The notes beneath the pieces are model-generated. The model saw only the letters and a list, made by a program, of their open reading frames with translations, was not told the origin of the DNA and searched no databases. Shown in pieces: positions 57,001 through 64,000 of a stretch of 64,000 nucleotides of DNA. The stretch is from Gimesia sp. GTDB taxonomy: Bacteria; Planctomycetota; Planctomycetia; Planctomycetales; Planctomycetaceae. The stretch covers positions 1 through 64,000 of the forward strand of contig NZ_JAVJSQ010000002.1 in assembly GCF_040219335.1 (NCBI RefSeq), in the 5' to 3' direction. The first letter of the stretch is position 1. Each line of letters begins with the position of its first letter. The translations under genes and the position numbers were made by a program.

Positions 57001-58371
57001 TTCGACAGCAGCCTGCTCAATTTTTCCAAAGTCAAAAATGTCTACCGTGTTTCTTCAGGGGGGATCGTACCTGGCTGCGACCCGAACCGTCTGGCGACGC
57101 TTTCTGCCGGCGAGCAGGAGCGGATCCAAGCCTATGTGAGTCAGCCTCAGATCGGAGAAGCGATCGCCGGCAAGTTCGCTAAATCGAAAACGGTTGCTTT
57201 CGATATGTCGAAAGGAAATCTGAGTGACTTTCTCAACAGCGCTGCCGTTTCAGGACCCACCCGGGTGAATGTGACCGGCCAGGGCGTCTGTTACACGGCT
57301 CCCATCGAGCTGGAAAACAAGCAGGTGCAGTTAAATTTCGATACGCCTACTGGTGCGACTCCTTTGATTGTGGAACTGAAGCTGCTGCCTTCCGCAGGGA
57401 AGACGCGGTCGCGTGATTCCCGTAGTGCGGGAGTGGACTCTTTTATTGCCCTGAAGAATTCTACCCTGGCGATTCACGGTGGGAAATTTCGGATTTCGGC
57501 CGACCGGAAAGGTGTGGTCCCCCGGAATTTCATTTCGCTGCAGAACAGTCAGCTGACACTTGAAGATTCTGCCCTGGATGCTCTGCTGCTCAACGACAAA
57601 CGCTTTCAGTCCGTTGTGCAGGTTAGCGGGGGAACGGGGAATCAACCGAACCAGGTGCTGTTGAGTCGCACCTATCTGTCGACTTCGGGAACGATTGTTA
57701 ATTCAGAGACGCCGCAGCTGGACCTGGATGTCTCCGAGAGCCTGTTATTGAGCCAGAATGATCTGTTCGCACTGGCGGTGAAGCCGTCGTCGAGTCCGCG
57801 GGTTCGGGTTTCTCTGAATCAGAGTACCCTGGCGCCTCGCGATTCCGTGCTGGCTTTTAAGGAAAGCGACGGTTCTCAATCTACTGGAACCGCTGCCCGG
57901 GTGCTGGCGGAAGAATGTCTGTTTCTGCCTGTGCCAGCCGCGTCAGGCGGTCGCTCTGACTCTTCTCGTTCCGCTTCCCTGCTCCGGCTCCCCCAGAGTC
58001 TGCAGAAGCAGGTGCAGTGGTGGGGTTCGGGTAATGGGTATATGGTAGAGCGGCTGAAAGCACTCGGGGAATCCGGCTCGCTATCTGCGGGAGCTGGCGG
58101 CGATTTTGAACAGACGCTGGCTCAGTTGTTCGGCGACCAGGCGGATCAACACGCACTGGCGATGCCGGGCGGGGTTCTGCTGCAGGAACAGAAACTGCCT
58201 CCCCTGACGAAGATTCAGCCAGTCCACTTTCGGCTGCTCCCTGCCTGTAAGGCGGCGACCTGGTCGGACCTCAAACAGCCGCTGGGGGCCGATCCCGTTG
58301 CACTCCAGGCGATGCTGGAAGGCAATCCGCAGGACCGGGCGAAAGCGGCACGCAATAAACGCTCGTTCTAA
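54019..58371 (+). CDS. very large transmembrane Ser/Thr protein kinase (PknB type)
   Basis: The 1450-residue protein has a kinase domain at 28-285: glycine loop GAGGMG (35-40), K57 in AALKV, H149-R-D151 with KPAN, D169-L-G and MAPEQ. A low-complexity basic/acidic linker (about 310-500) is rich in Lys, Ser and Glu. One membrane helix spans about 505-527. The remaining 900 residues are outside and seem beta-rich with repeats like a right-handed parallel helix (e.g. LTIQECSFSLTGTG, LILLENCVVTGRKLEV-type strands). Outer ligands are unknown. It ends 8 bases from a converging FHA histidine kinase, a possible partner. Confidence 0.88.
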   Translation: MAKRNKDTPEKKKRQSARVPKLDSLGKYQIEKEIGAGGMGAVFLARDTTLNRLAALKVLPRDKAENPVLVKRFKAEGQAAAHLRHENIVSVYDAGEEDGYLYIALEYVEGTDLHNMISKRTRLPVRRSLEIITQVTEALAHAYQQGIVHRDIKPANILIRQDGVVKLTDLGLARSIDDNTETSITRAGTTVGTVDYMAPEQARDSKAADIRSDIYSLGCTWYHMLTGRAPFSEGSLTNKLAAHATTPPPDPRELNERVPEGIVAIIHRMMAKSKNDRYQTPEELLEDLKDPNLKRSNVDNNVLEALASDESDGEQPTREVDIILPADSSDFQINQFIPDYNSQPDEDDDDHADADGGNRLSTSFDLQQLAGEVELESEVTVPGLKRSTKSSPEKKSEKKSSRSKSGPQKTVDRSSTRKPVEEPEEEGSVISDSAMKTRKAKRSRKSEPDSSQGKRSRPAAAGKKQNRPQATKRSSGSRKSVRETSPVMNGDADANESEISLDYRQIGLVLGGLLLVIILIWWAVSSMGSGSGPQQGPGSNPFDPNAEAPAPAENTAVAAADEQKADAEAEKETEQTSTEVTKTEEKPAGSQWEEAAVRGQEKQFLPEWGKGFSALTGANASQPEAQLTLLKVAHGSSAQGIYSSLDDALAEVANRGAVIRLYGPGPFTMSPQRLAGISQLIIMAADSSQKQPTVILNPSSGSDAQTISDYLSFAGGLLRLQGIHFLCDAGRLTGNGDCNLLALNQSDLTIQECSFSLTGTGTREFRLINSTGVPRTETDRPEGESRILLENCVVTGRKLEVVRVDQPYSDVMLSNCYFSVTEAPCLELTALNPNLNLSSVLQARKVPRTLRVFSSTLVSDQSIFELIGPVAKQAQPAAENQETLKTQTDLIVINSVLVGDPQAKRAAMLTLVDWPQDKLRQQSKSRFKDLDLQLESVMFWGWPLYLRSTEPGSPQSTFEIDAHRTWQQSWGKPVAVESFDADLPPKYAALQKPAFDSSLLNFSKVKNVYRVSSGGIVPGCDPNRLATLSAGEQERIQAYVSQPQIGEAIAGKFAKSKTVAFDMSKGNLSDFLNSAAVSGPTRVNVTGQGVCYTAPIELENKQVQLNFDTPTGATPLIVELKLLPSAGKTRSRDSRSAGVDSFIALKNSTLAIHGGKFRISADRKGVVPRNFISLQNSQLTLEDSALDALLLNDKRFQSVVQVSGGTGNQPNQVLLSRTYLSTSGTIVNSETPQLDLDVSESLLLSQNDLFALAVKPSSSPRVRVSLNQSTLAPRDSVLAFKESDGSQSTGTAARVLAEECLFLPVPAASGGRSDSSRSASLLRLPQSLQKQVQWWGSGNGYMVERLKALGESGSLSAGAGGDFEQTLAQLFGDQADQHALAMPGGVLLQEQKLPPLTKIQPVHFRLLPACKAATWSDLKQPLGADPVALQAMLEGNPQDRAKAARNKRSF

Positions 58372-58379
58372 GGACTTGC

Positions 58380-60110
58380 TTAGATATTCGAGAGTGTGGC
58401 GTGGGGGTGATCTTCATCCAGGCGCGGAACGGTCAGCGTGAAACGGGACCCTTTACCGGCTTCGCTTTCGATACTGATTTCTCCCCCGTGTTCGCGGATG
58501 ATTTTCTGGCTGACCGCCAGGCCGATACCAGTGCCGCGGGCGCCCTTGGTGGATTCGAACAGGTTGAAGATTTTACTGATCTGATCCGCGGGGATGCCGG
58601 GGCCATTGTCGGAGACCATGATCAGGATCTGATCGGGTTTCGCGAGGTAGCGGGTTTCCAATAGAACGATTCCCTGCTCCAAACCTTCGACGGCATCGAT
58701 GGCGTTGATGACAATATTCAGGATCGCGCGATGAAGGCCTTCGTGGTCGAATACGCTTTCCGGCAGTTCCGGGTCCAGTTCGCATTTCAACTGAACGCCG
58801 CACTCTTCGGCACGCGCCTGCATCAGTTCATGCACGTCTTTGACTGGCGTATTGATGGAACCTGGTTCGAGGGCCGGCTTGCGTTCGGTGCTGAAGGTCA
58901 ACATGTCCATCACCAGATGATAGATTTTGTTCTGGTTCTTCTCGACAATGTTCCAACCTTTGCGGACGAGGTCTTCCTCAGACTTGTTGAGTCCCATGTC
59001 GATCAGGTAACTTCCGCCACGAACCCCTTGCAGGATGTTCTTGATATGGTGGCTCAGGGTGGCGATGGTCTGACCCATGGCGGCAAAGCGTTCCGCTTTC
59101 AACATCGCATTCTGGAAGCGGTAGTTTTCGATGGCCAAGGCGGACTGACGACCGATGGCGACCAGCAGTCTCAGGTGTTCTTCGCTGAATTTTTCGACGG
59201 CCCCGTTTTTGAGCAGGGCTTCGGGATGAGAAGTCGTCGTGTCGACGTAGATGACGCCCATCAGTTCATGGCGGCCCTGCATAGGAACGCACATGGCTTC
59301 GCGAATGCCTGCCTGCAGGATACTGCGGCCCCCTTCAAATCGCTGATCGCGCTGCGCGTCTGAGGTGCGGACCCCCTGTTTTTTGTTGAGCACGTAATCG
59401 ACAATACTGTGGGAAACGGGCATGCGTGCGCCGGACTTTTTCTCGGCACGACTGCTGAAGATCTGGGGTTGGATATCACCCGATTGCGGGTCGGTGATCA
59501 ACATGCAACCCCGATCTGCGGCGACCGTATTGATGGTCAGGTCCAGGATGCGCTTGAGTAGTTCTTCCTGTGAAATGGTCGGGCTGACCGCGGCTTCTGC
59601 GATGCGGTACAGAGCCTGCAGGTCGTTTTGCACATCCTGCTGCTGGACAATTCCGGAGACATCTGCTGTGTCCAGCACCATAGAGTCAAACTCGTGATTG
59701 ACTTCATGGGTAATGCTGGACTGATTTGAATCCTCGTTGCTGATCAGGTCGATCTTTTCCGCCATGTAGCGGGAGTCTTCGTCGATCGCCTGACTGGAGA
59801 ACAGCAGCAGACTGCGTCCGATCTGGATATGATCGCCGTTACTGAGCCGGGCGGATTGAACCTGGGTCCCGTTGACCATTGTTCCATTGGAACTGTTCTG
59901 GTCGGTGATGATGTAGGAGCCGTTCTTGAAGGAGATCGTAGCGTGCTGACGGGAGGCTTCGGTATCCAGGATCCGGATCTCGTTTCGCACTCCTCTCCCC
60001 ACACTGGCAGGATCTGTTCCCAGTTGGAAGCGGGTTCCGAGGTCCACTCCCTGGATAACCAGCAGGGTCGCTTTGCCCCCCTCTTGTGCGTTTTCTATCA
60101 GCCTTTTCAT
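58380..60110 (-). CDS. FHA-GAF sensor histidine kinase
   Basis: The 576-residue cytoplasmic protein has three parts. The FHA domain (13-105) has the phosphothreonine-binding set R39, S53-R54-x-H56 and SSNGT (73-77). A GAF domain follows (165-330). The histidine kinase (340-576) has phosphoacceptor H354 in TLSHHIKNIL, the N box NIVINAIDAVEG, the G1 box DNGPGIP and the G2 box GTGIGLA. It has no membrane helix. The FHA domain could bind the phosphorylated Ser/Thr kinase encoded opposite, linking the two phosphorylation systems. A receiver-like gene lies 270 bases upstream on the same strand. Confidence 0.9.
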   Translation of the reverse strand: MKRLIENAQEGGKATLLVIQGVDLGTRFQLGTDPASVGRGVRNEIRILDTEASRQHATISFKNGSYIITDQNSSNGTMVNGTQVQSARLSNGDHIQIGRSLLLFSSQAIDEDSRYMAEKIDLISNEDSNQSSITHEVNHEFDSMVLDTADVSGIVQQQDVQNDLQALYRIAEAAVSPTISQEELLKRILDLTINTVAADRGCMLITDPQSGDIQPQIFSSRAEKKSGARMPVSHSIVDYVLNKKQGVRTSDAQRDQRFEGGRSILQAGIREAMCVPMQGRHELMGVIYVDTTTSHPEALLKNGAVEKFSEEHLRLLVAIGRQSALAIENYRFQNAMLKAERFAAMGQTIATLSHHIKNILQGVRGGSYLIDMGLNKSEEDLVRKGWNIVEKNQNKIYHLVMDMLTFSTERKPALEPGSINTPVKDVHELMQARAEECGVQLKCELDPELPESVFDHEGLHRAILNIVINAIDAVEGLEQGIVLLETRYLAKPDQILIMVSDNGPGIPADQISKIFNLFESTKGARGTGIGLAVSQKIIREHGGEISIESEAGKGSRFTLTVPRLDEDHPHATLSNI

Positions 60111-60380
60111 GGTCTCTGATTCTCAGTCGGTGACTGGACCTGCTCATCAGGTAAACGTACGCTGCACCAAATATCTGCAACCCGCGCGGTGATACATGAA
60201 TTCAATGTGCAGTCTGTTTCAGTCGAGGAACGCCCGGGAAACGATTCCGTTTTCCTGAGTTCTCTGTGAAGGGAAATCCTTTACAGAAAAGCCCCTACGG
60301 AGAATCATATCTCAACCGGGAGCGCTGTTCAAATCCCAACATCCGTTTAGAGTGAGATCTGTCAGGAGAATCTGAGCGGA

Positions 60381-60755
60381 CTACTGGTGAGATCGAGGCT
60401 GATTGAGCAGGCTTTCAATCGAATCGATCAGCTCTGCGTATTGAAATGGCTGGACCAGGAAGCGTGTGGACTGGTCGGTTTCGGGAGTGGCAGGAACTTT
60501 TACTGAACCGATGACAACTTTAGGGACTTCGTTCCAGCCCGGTTGTGCTGAGGAAGAGGCGGCCAGGTCGTCATCGTGCAGAACGACAATGCTGGGCAGT
60601 TCGTCCTCGGTGATGACATCCCCCGGTTGTGGCTTGCGGATGCGATTGACGCGGCATCCCTGGGGTTCCAGGACTGCTTTAAGAACTTCTTCGGTTTCGT
60701 GTAATCCATCCAGGACGACAACATGTTGACCATTTACCACTTGAGGGTTCCTTCC
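60381..60755 (-). CDS. degenerate receiver-domain protein
   Basis: The 124-residue protein has the order of a response-regulator receiver: HVVVLDGLHETEEVLKAVLEPQGCRVNRI, LPSIVVLHDDDLA and TRFLVQPFQYAELIDSIESLL. The first acidic pair is reduced to one Asp, the third strand ends H-D-D-D and the conserved Lys before PF is Gln. Phosphotransfer is therefore doubtful. It may be a pseudo-receiver that binds the FHA histidine kinase encoded downstream. A start at 60794 is also possible. It has no output domain. Confidence 0.65.
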   Translation of the reverse strand, partial: GRNPQVVNGQHVVVLDGLHETEEVLKAVLEPQGCRVNRIRKPQPGDVITEDELPSIVVLHDDDLAASSSAQPGWNEVPKVVIGSVKVPATPETDQSTRFLVQPFQYAELIDSIESLLNQPRSHQ

Positions 60756-60927
60756 CATGACCACGGTAAAGCCTGATGAGCTCCACAAATCCATTTGTCA
60801 ATCAGGCAGGTCGGAAAGATAGCCTGTTCCAAAGTTTGTGTCAAAATCAGTTAGGAGAGCTGAAATTGAGTTTTTGGAATTATGTAAACTTTACAACCGG
60901 TTCGTGGTAGTACGTGGGTTACCTGGT

Positions 60928-61314
60928 TTACCAGGCGGATGGAGCCGGGAAGTTCTCGTTAAACAGCGGTTCCTGATTGATGTAGTCGTCTGCCCGTTTC
61001 ATACTGTCCAGTTGAAGTTTACGCTGTTCCTGCTGGAGTTCTTCGCTGGAAATGGGGCCTCTGACTTCAGCCAGCGGTGCGACGTATTTGGGCTGTTTGA
61101 CTTTTACGTCGGTCGGATAAAAGACGCCCCGGTCCTGTGGAACAGCGGCTGCAGAGGCATCTGAGGCGGAAGCGATCGCGGTTTCAGGGTAGATTCGCTT
61201 GTGATAGGTGCTGCTGAAACCGGCGGGCTGATGATAGTCGGGAATGTTGCGGCACCCGACCTGCAGACAGGTCAGACCAAGCAGAATCAGCATGTATCTG
61301 CTGTATTGAGGCAC
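60928..61314 (-). CDS. small lipoprotein of unknown function
   Basis: The 128-residue protein starts with GTG at 61314 after AAGGGAATCCTG. A lipoprotein signal (YSRYMLILLGLTCLQVGCRN) places the lipidated Cys near residue 21. The mature part is polar: PDYHQPAGFSSTYHKRIYPETA, then AAAVPQDRGVFYPTDVKVKQPKYVAPLAEVRG and an acidic helix SSEELQQEQRKLQLDSMKRADDYIN. No family is recognised. It lies past the terminator of the superoxide dismutase gene on the same strand and is likely a separate unit. Confidence 0.65.
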   Translation of the reverse strand: MPQYSRYMLILLGLTCLQVGCRNIPDYHQPAGFSSTYHKRIYPETAIASASDASAAAVPQDRGVFYPTDVKVKQPKYVAPLAEVRGPISSEELQQEQRKLQLDSMKRADDYINQEPLFNENFPAPSAW

Positions 61315-61339
61315 CAGGATTCCCTTCCGAATAACAGAA

Positions 61340-61370
61340 AAAGCGGCCCTCAACAGGAGAGGGCCGCTTT
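61340..61370 (-). terminator. Rho-independent terminator of the superoxide dismutase gene
   Basis: A 12-bp stem AAAGCGGCCCTC/GAGGGCCGCTTT with a 7-base loop lies 65 bases past the stop at 61435. On the minus strand it is followed by TTCTGTTATTC. Confidence 0.75.
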
Positions 61371-61434
61371 CGTAATATCGGCGATTCAGGGGAAGGCTGT
61401 CGATTAAAAATCAGACAAATCCCGGAACCAGTGC

Positions 61435-62046
61435 TTAACCTTTGGCAGCCGCATAGCGTTTAGCGACTTCATCCCAGTTAATCACATTGAAAAATGCGGA
61501 GATGTAGTCAGGACGCTTGTTCTGGTAGTTTAGGTAGTATGCGTGTTCCCAGACGTCCAGTCCCAGAATCGGGGTGTGACCTTCTGAGAGTGGTGTGTCC
61601 TGGTTGGGAGTGCTTTCGACGACCAGTTTACCGCCATCGACAGAGAGCCAGGCCCAGCCGGAACCGAAACGGGTGGCTGCAGCATTGGCGAACTGTTCTT
61701 TGAAGGCATCGAAGCTGCCGAAAGTGGCGTTGATGTCATCGCCGAGCTCACCGCTGGGTGTTCCACCGCCGTTGGGGGACATGATGGTCCAGAACAGGCT
61801 GTGGTTTGCGTGTCCGCCACCGTTGTTGCGGATGGCAGTACGGATATCTTCAGGAACGGCGCTCAGGTCGCTCATCAGGTCTTCGATGGACTTGGAAGCC
61901 AGGTCGCTGTGGCCTTCGAGGGCAGCGTTGGCTTTGGTGATGTAAGCCTGGTGGTGCTTGGTGTGGTGGATCTCCATCGTGCGGGCATCGATGTGAGGTT
62001 CCAGGGCATCGTAGGCATAGGGCAGGTCAGGAAGTGAGTAAGACAT
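61435..62046 (-). CDS. sod: manganese/iron superoxide dismutase
   Basis: The 203-residue protein is a standard Mn/Fe dismutase that converts superoxide to oxygen and hydrogen peroxide in the cytoplasm. The metal ligands H27, H82, D164 and H168 lie in [17 protein letters not shown] and [17 protein letters not shown]. The M-S-P-N-G-G-G (89-95) after the second ligand favours manganese over iron. AAAGGAG precedes the ATG. There is no signal peptide. It ends at a clear terminator. The upstream spacer is 306 bases, with no gene. Confidence 0.96.
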   Translation of the reverse strand: MSYSLPDLPYAYDALEPHIDARTMEIHHTKHHQAYITKANAALEGHSDLASKSIEDLMSDLSAVPEDIRTAIRNNGGGHANHSLFWTIMSPNGGGTPSGELGDDINATFGSFDAFKEQFANAAATRFGSGWAWLSVDGGKLVVESTPNQDTPLSEGHTPILGLDVWEHAYYLNYQNKRPDYISAFFNVINWDEVAKRYAAAKG

Positions 62047-62352
62047 ACGACAAACTCCTTTGTGTTTCGGTGTAATTAGTCTAAAGTTGTGAGTGACTTT
62101 ACGTATATTGCCCGGCGTCTCAAATCCAGTAGATCATTAGAGATAACCGGATCTGTGTGCAAATACATCCTTCTTCCCCATTGTAGAGGATTATCTGATT
62201 CTCACAACCAACTGGTCGATAAGTTTTCACATTGGCGCCTGCAGCCTGCTTCCTGCCGATGTGCATAGTTGACGTTTAACCGGTGGGTTCTACAATAAAA
62301 CCGTGCCGAAAAAAATTCGACAGAATTCTCCGGATTTGTAAAGGATCTGATT
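62047..62352. other. divergent intergenic region between sod and the glycosyltransferase gene
   Basis: No gene is seen in these 306 bases, which must carry both promoters. I cannot identify a Fur or OxyR-type box with confidence. Confidence 0.45.
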
Positions 62353-63129
62353 ATGCACAGGAAAGCTCTGGTTGCTTTACCCGTATTCAATGAAGAACGT
62401 CATGTGATTGAGGTTTTGACCGAAGTCCGCAAGTACGCCGAGGCGATTCTGGTCGTCGACGATGGTTCTTCGGATCGGACTCCAGAGCTGCTCAAAGAAG
62501 TGTCGGGCATCGAAGTTCTCACGCATCCGGAAAATCGTGGATATGGTGCTGCTCTCAAAAGCGCCTTCGATTACGCGGTCGCGCACCAGGATGAATACGA
62601 TATCCTGGTCACCATCGACTGCGATGGTCAGCACGAACCCACCCTGCTCCCGAATCTGGTCCAGCAGATGCGCGAACAGCCTGTTGACGAACCAATCGAC
62701 ATGCTTTCGGGCAGTCGTTATCTGAAGCAGTTTGATGGTGCCAGTATTCCTCCCGAAGATCGTCGGCAGATTAACGTCGCCGTCACGCGTCGGATCAACG
62801 AACAACTGGGCTTTGATCTGACGGATGCCTTCTGTGGTCTGAAGGCGTACCGCATTGAAGCGTTGGCGAAGTTCAACGTGACCGATCTTGGCTACGCGAT
62901 GCCGCTGCAACTCTGGGTTCAGGCCGCTGCTCACGGAATGAAGATCGTTGAATTCCCCGTTCCGCTGGTCTACCTCGAAGAAGAACGCAGCTTCGGTGGT
63001 TCGCTCGATGATGCGATCAAACGCAAAGCATACTACGATGAAGTGCTCGACCGGGAAATGCAGGCAGCCGGGCTGACCTGCTGTGCCTCTGATTGTTGTA
63101 ACGATCGTACCGATTCTTTCAGCGAGTGA
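62353..63129 (+). CDS. family-2 glycosyltransferase (polyprenyl-phosphate hexosyltransferase-like)
   Basis: The 258-residue protein has the GT2 layout: VALPVFNEERHVIEVL at the start, ILVVDDGSSDRTPELL, NRGYGAALKSAFDYA and the metal-binding D-C-D in VTIDCDGQHEPT. This pattern matches dolichol/polyprenyl-phosphate mannose or glucose synthases and related enzymes. The C-terminal membrane helices of some members are missing, and a Cys cluster (CCASDCC) ends it. AAGGATC precedes the ATG. The acceptor and the sugar are unknown. Confidence 0.85.
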   Translation: MHRKALVALPVFNEERHVIEVLTEVRKYAEAILVVDDGSSDRTPELLKEVSGIEVLTHPENRGYGAALKSAFDYAVAHQDEYDILVTIDCDGQHEPTLLPNLVQQMREQPVDEPIDMLSGSRYLKQFDGASIPPEDRRQINVAVTRRINEQLGFDLTDAFCGLKAYRIEALAKFNVTDLGYAMPLQLWVQAAAHGMKIVEFPVPLVYLEEERSFGGSLDDAIKRKAYYDEVLDREMQAAGLTCCASDCCNDRTDSFSE

Positions 63130-63353
63130 TCTGCCGGGTATTCGGTTCAGATCAGCCTCTGCGGATGCATCGGGCGATTTCCCTCTGAATTCAATTCAAA
63201 AGGACTCGACAATCAGTTGTGCACTCATCAAACTGAAAGCCGCTCAACCATACCGCTCGGGCGGTGGTTCTGTTATGATAGGGCCGATTGACGGATCTTC
63301 TCGCCTGCCCGTACCTGATTTTGATTCATTCCGCACACCCGTAAAGCGTTGAA

Positions 63354-64000
63354 ATGTCATCAGTGACTCCTTTTCCCTGCCAGAATCCTGAATCCCGATT
63401 TACATCCAGTTCCGCGGTGCCGGAACCGGTCTGGGAAAAACAGTATCTGCGTGTGCCCCGCTCCGACGATGTGGTCTTTTCACGGCCCGATCGCTCGGAG
63501 ATCATCGCGGATGCCGAAGCGAACCGCAGCATGTTTGAAGCCTGCTCCCGGGAACGCAGTGGTAAAATTATTTCCAGCCTGCGGAGCTGGGCCCGGAAAG
63601 CAGTTCTGGAAGAAGCGGCCCGCTACACCAGCGAATTGACGGGGACCCCTGTCGAACTGCCCGCCGATCTCGACGAACGTCTGCTGTTCATGACGGGACA
63701 TCAACCGGCGCTGTTTCACCCGGGCGTCTGGGTGAAGAACCTGCTGGTCGGAAACGTGGCCCGGCAGACCGGGGGCCTCAGTCTGAACCTGATCGTCGAT
63801 AATGACCTGGTGAGTACTACTTCGATTCGCGTGCCCCAGGGGACACAGGTTGATCCGGAACTGGTCGAAATTCCTTTTGATGAAACCATTGAGAAAAAGC
63901 CCTGGGAAGAGACGACCGTCCAGAACCGGGAGCTGTTCTGCTCTTTTGAGAAACGCGTCAGCAAGGCACTTCAGCAGTGGCCCGACCTGGGAGCGCCCCT
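63354..64000 (+). CDS. BshC-like protein, N-terminal part (runs off window)
   Basis: The frame opens with ATG 63354 and stays open to the window edge, at least 215 residues. A FMTGHQPALFHPGVWVKN segment near residue 108 resembles the TGQQ-x-GLF-x-GP-x-xxxK start of the BshC family (bacillithiol synthase). The next part (LIVDNDLVSTTSIRVP) also fits the family's D-x-D region. BshC adds cysteine to glucosaminyl malate, but planctomycete members may have another role. Only a partial protein is visible, so the call is tentative. Confidence 0.5.
   Translation, partial: MSSVTPFPCQNPESRFTSSSAVPEPVWEKQYLRVPRSDDVVFSRPDRSEIIADAEANRSMFEACSRERSGKIISSLRSWARKAVLEEAARYTSELTGTPVELPADLDERLLFMTGHQPALFHPGVWVKNLLVGNVARQTGGLSLNLIVDNDLVSTTSIRVPQGTQVDPELVEIPFDETIEKKPWEETTVQNRELFCSFEKRVSKALQQWPDLGAP

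Overview
The window looks like chromosomal DNA of a planctomycete, probably a Gimesia-like member of the Planctomycetales. The markers are two DUF1559 H-X9-DG pseudopilins, DUF1501, DUF1080, many PQQ/Kelch beta-propellers, FAD-dependent secreted oxidoreductases, M56-thioredoxin fusions and a very long Ser/Thr kinase. This is inferred from protein families and general composition; no rRNA gene is present.

Layout. 1-0.2 kb: 3' end of an IS110-type transposase. 0.2-9 kb: a three-gene minus-strand sugar operon (sucrose-phosphate synthase, amylosucrase, and a HAD phosphatase fused to a TreZ-like GH13 enzyme). It is divergent from a sigma54-dependent activator, with a structured 0.5-kb spacer holding a near-consensus -24/-12 element. 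9-25 kb: secreted DUF1080 and PQQ proteins, a RimB-like protease/RimK fusion, GNAT, PQQ protein, Rrf2 regulator, TPR protein, a DUF4198-Kelch/DUF3386 pair, a DUF1559-lipoprotein pair, RecQ and DUF1501. 25-35 kb: a cyclopropane-fatty-acid synthase/geranylgeranyl-reductase-like operon, a secreted FAD enzyme, a secreted propeller-like protein, two alpha/beta hydrolases and a second DUF1559-lipoprotein pair. 35-42 kb: HdeD-like protein, a large lipoprotein, a three-gene operon of small proteins, an S1/P1-like zinc enzyme with an NPCBM-like end, an orphan SUKH-3 protein and a holin-like membrane protein. 42.2-47.95 kb: a segment bounded by a truncated tRNA-like fragment and an intact tRNA-Met, carrying a WGR protein and a BlaI/BlaR-type operon whose sensor ends in a thioredoxin domain. 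48-64 kb: sialidase, peptidase T, an S41 protease coupled to a beta-propeller, the giant Ser/Thr kinase facing an FHA-GAF histidine kinase, a degenerate receiver, a lipoprotein, superoxide dismutase, a family-2 glycosyltransferase and the start of a BshC-like protein.

How they may work together. The first operon could make sucrose and convert it to alpha-glucan, with sigma54 control. The BlaI/BlaR operon is a self-contained protease-relieved repressor circuit with two visible operators. The kinase, the FHA histidine kinase and the degenerate receiver form a plausible local signalling group. Functions given are from motif recognition by eye; no database search was run.
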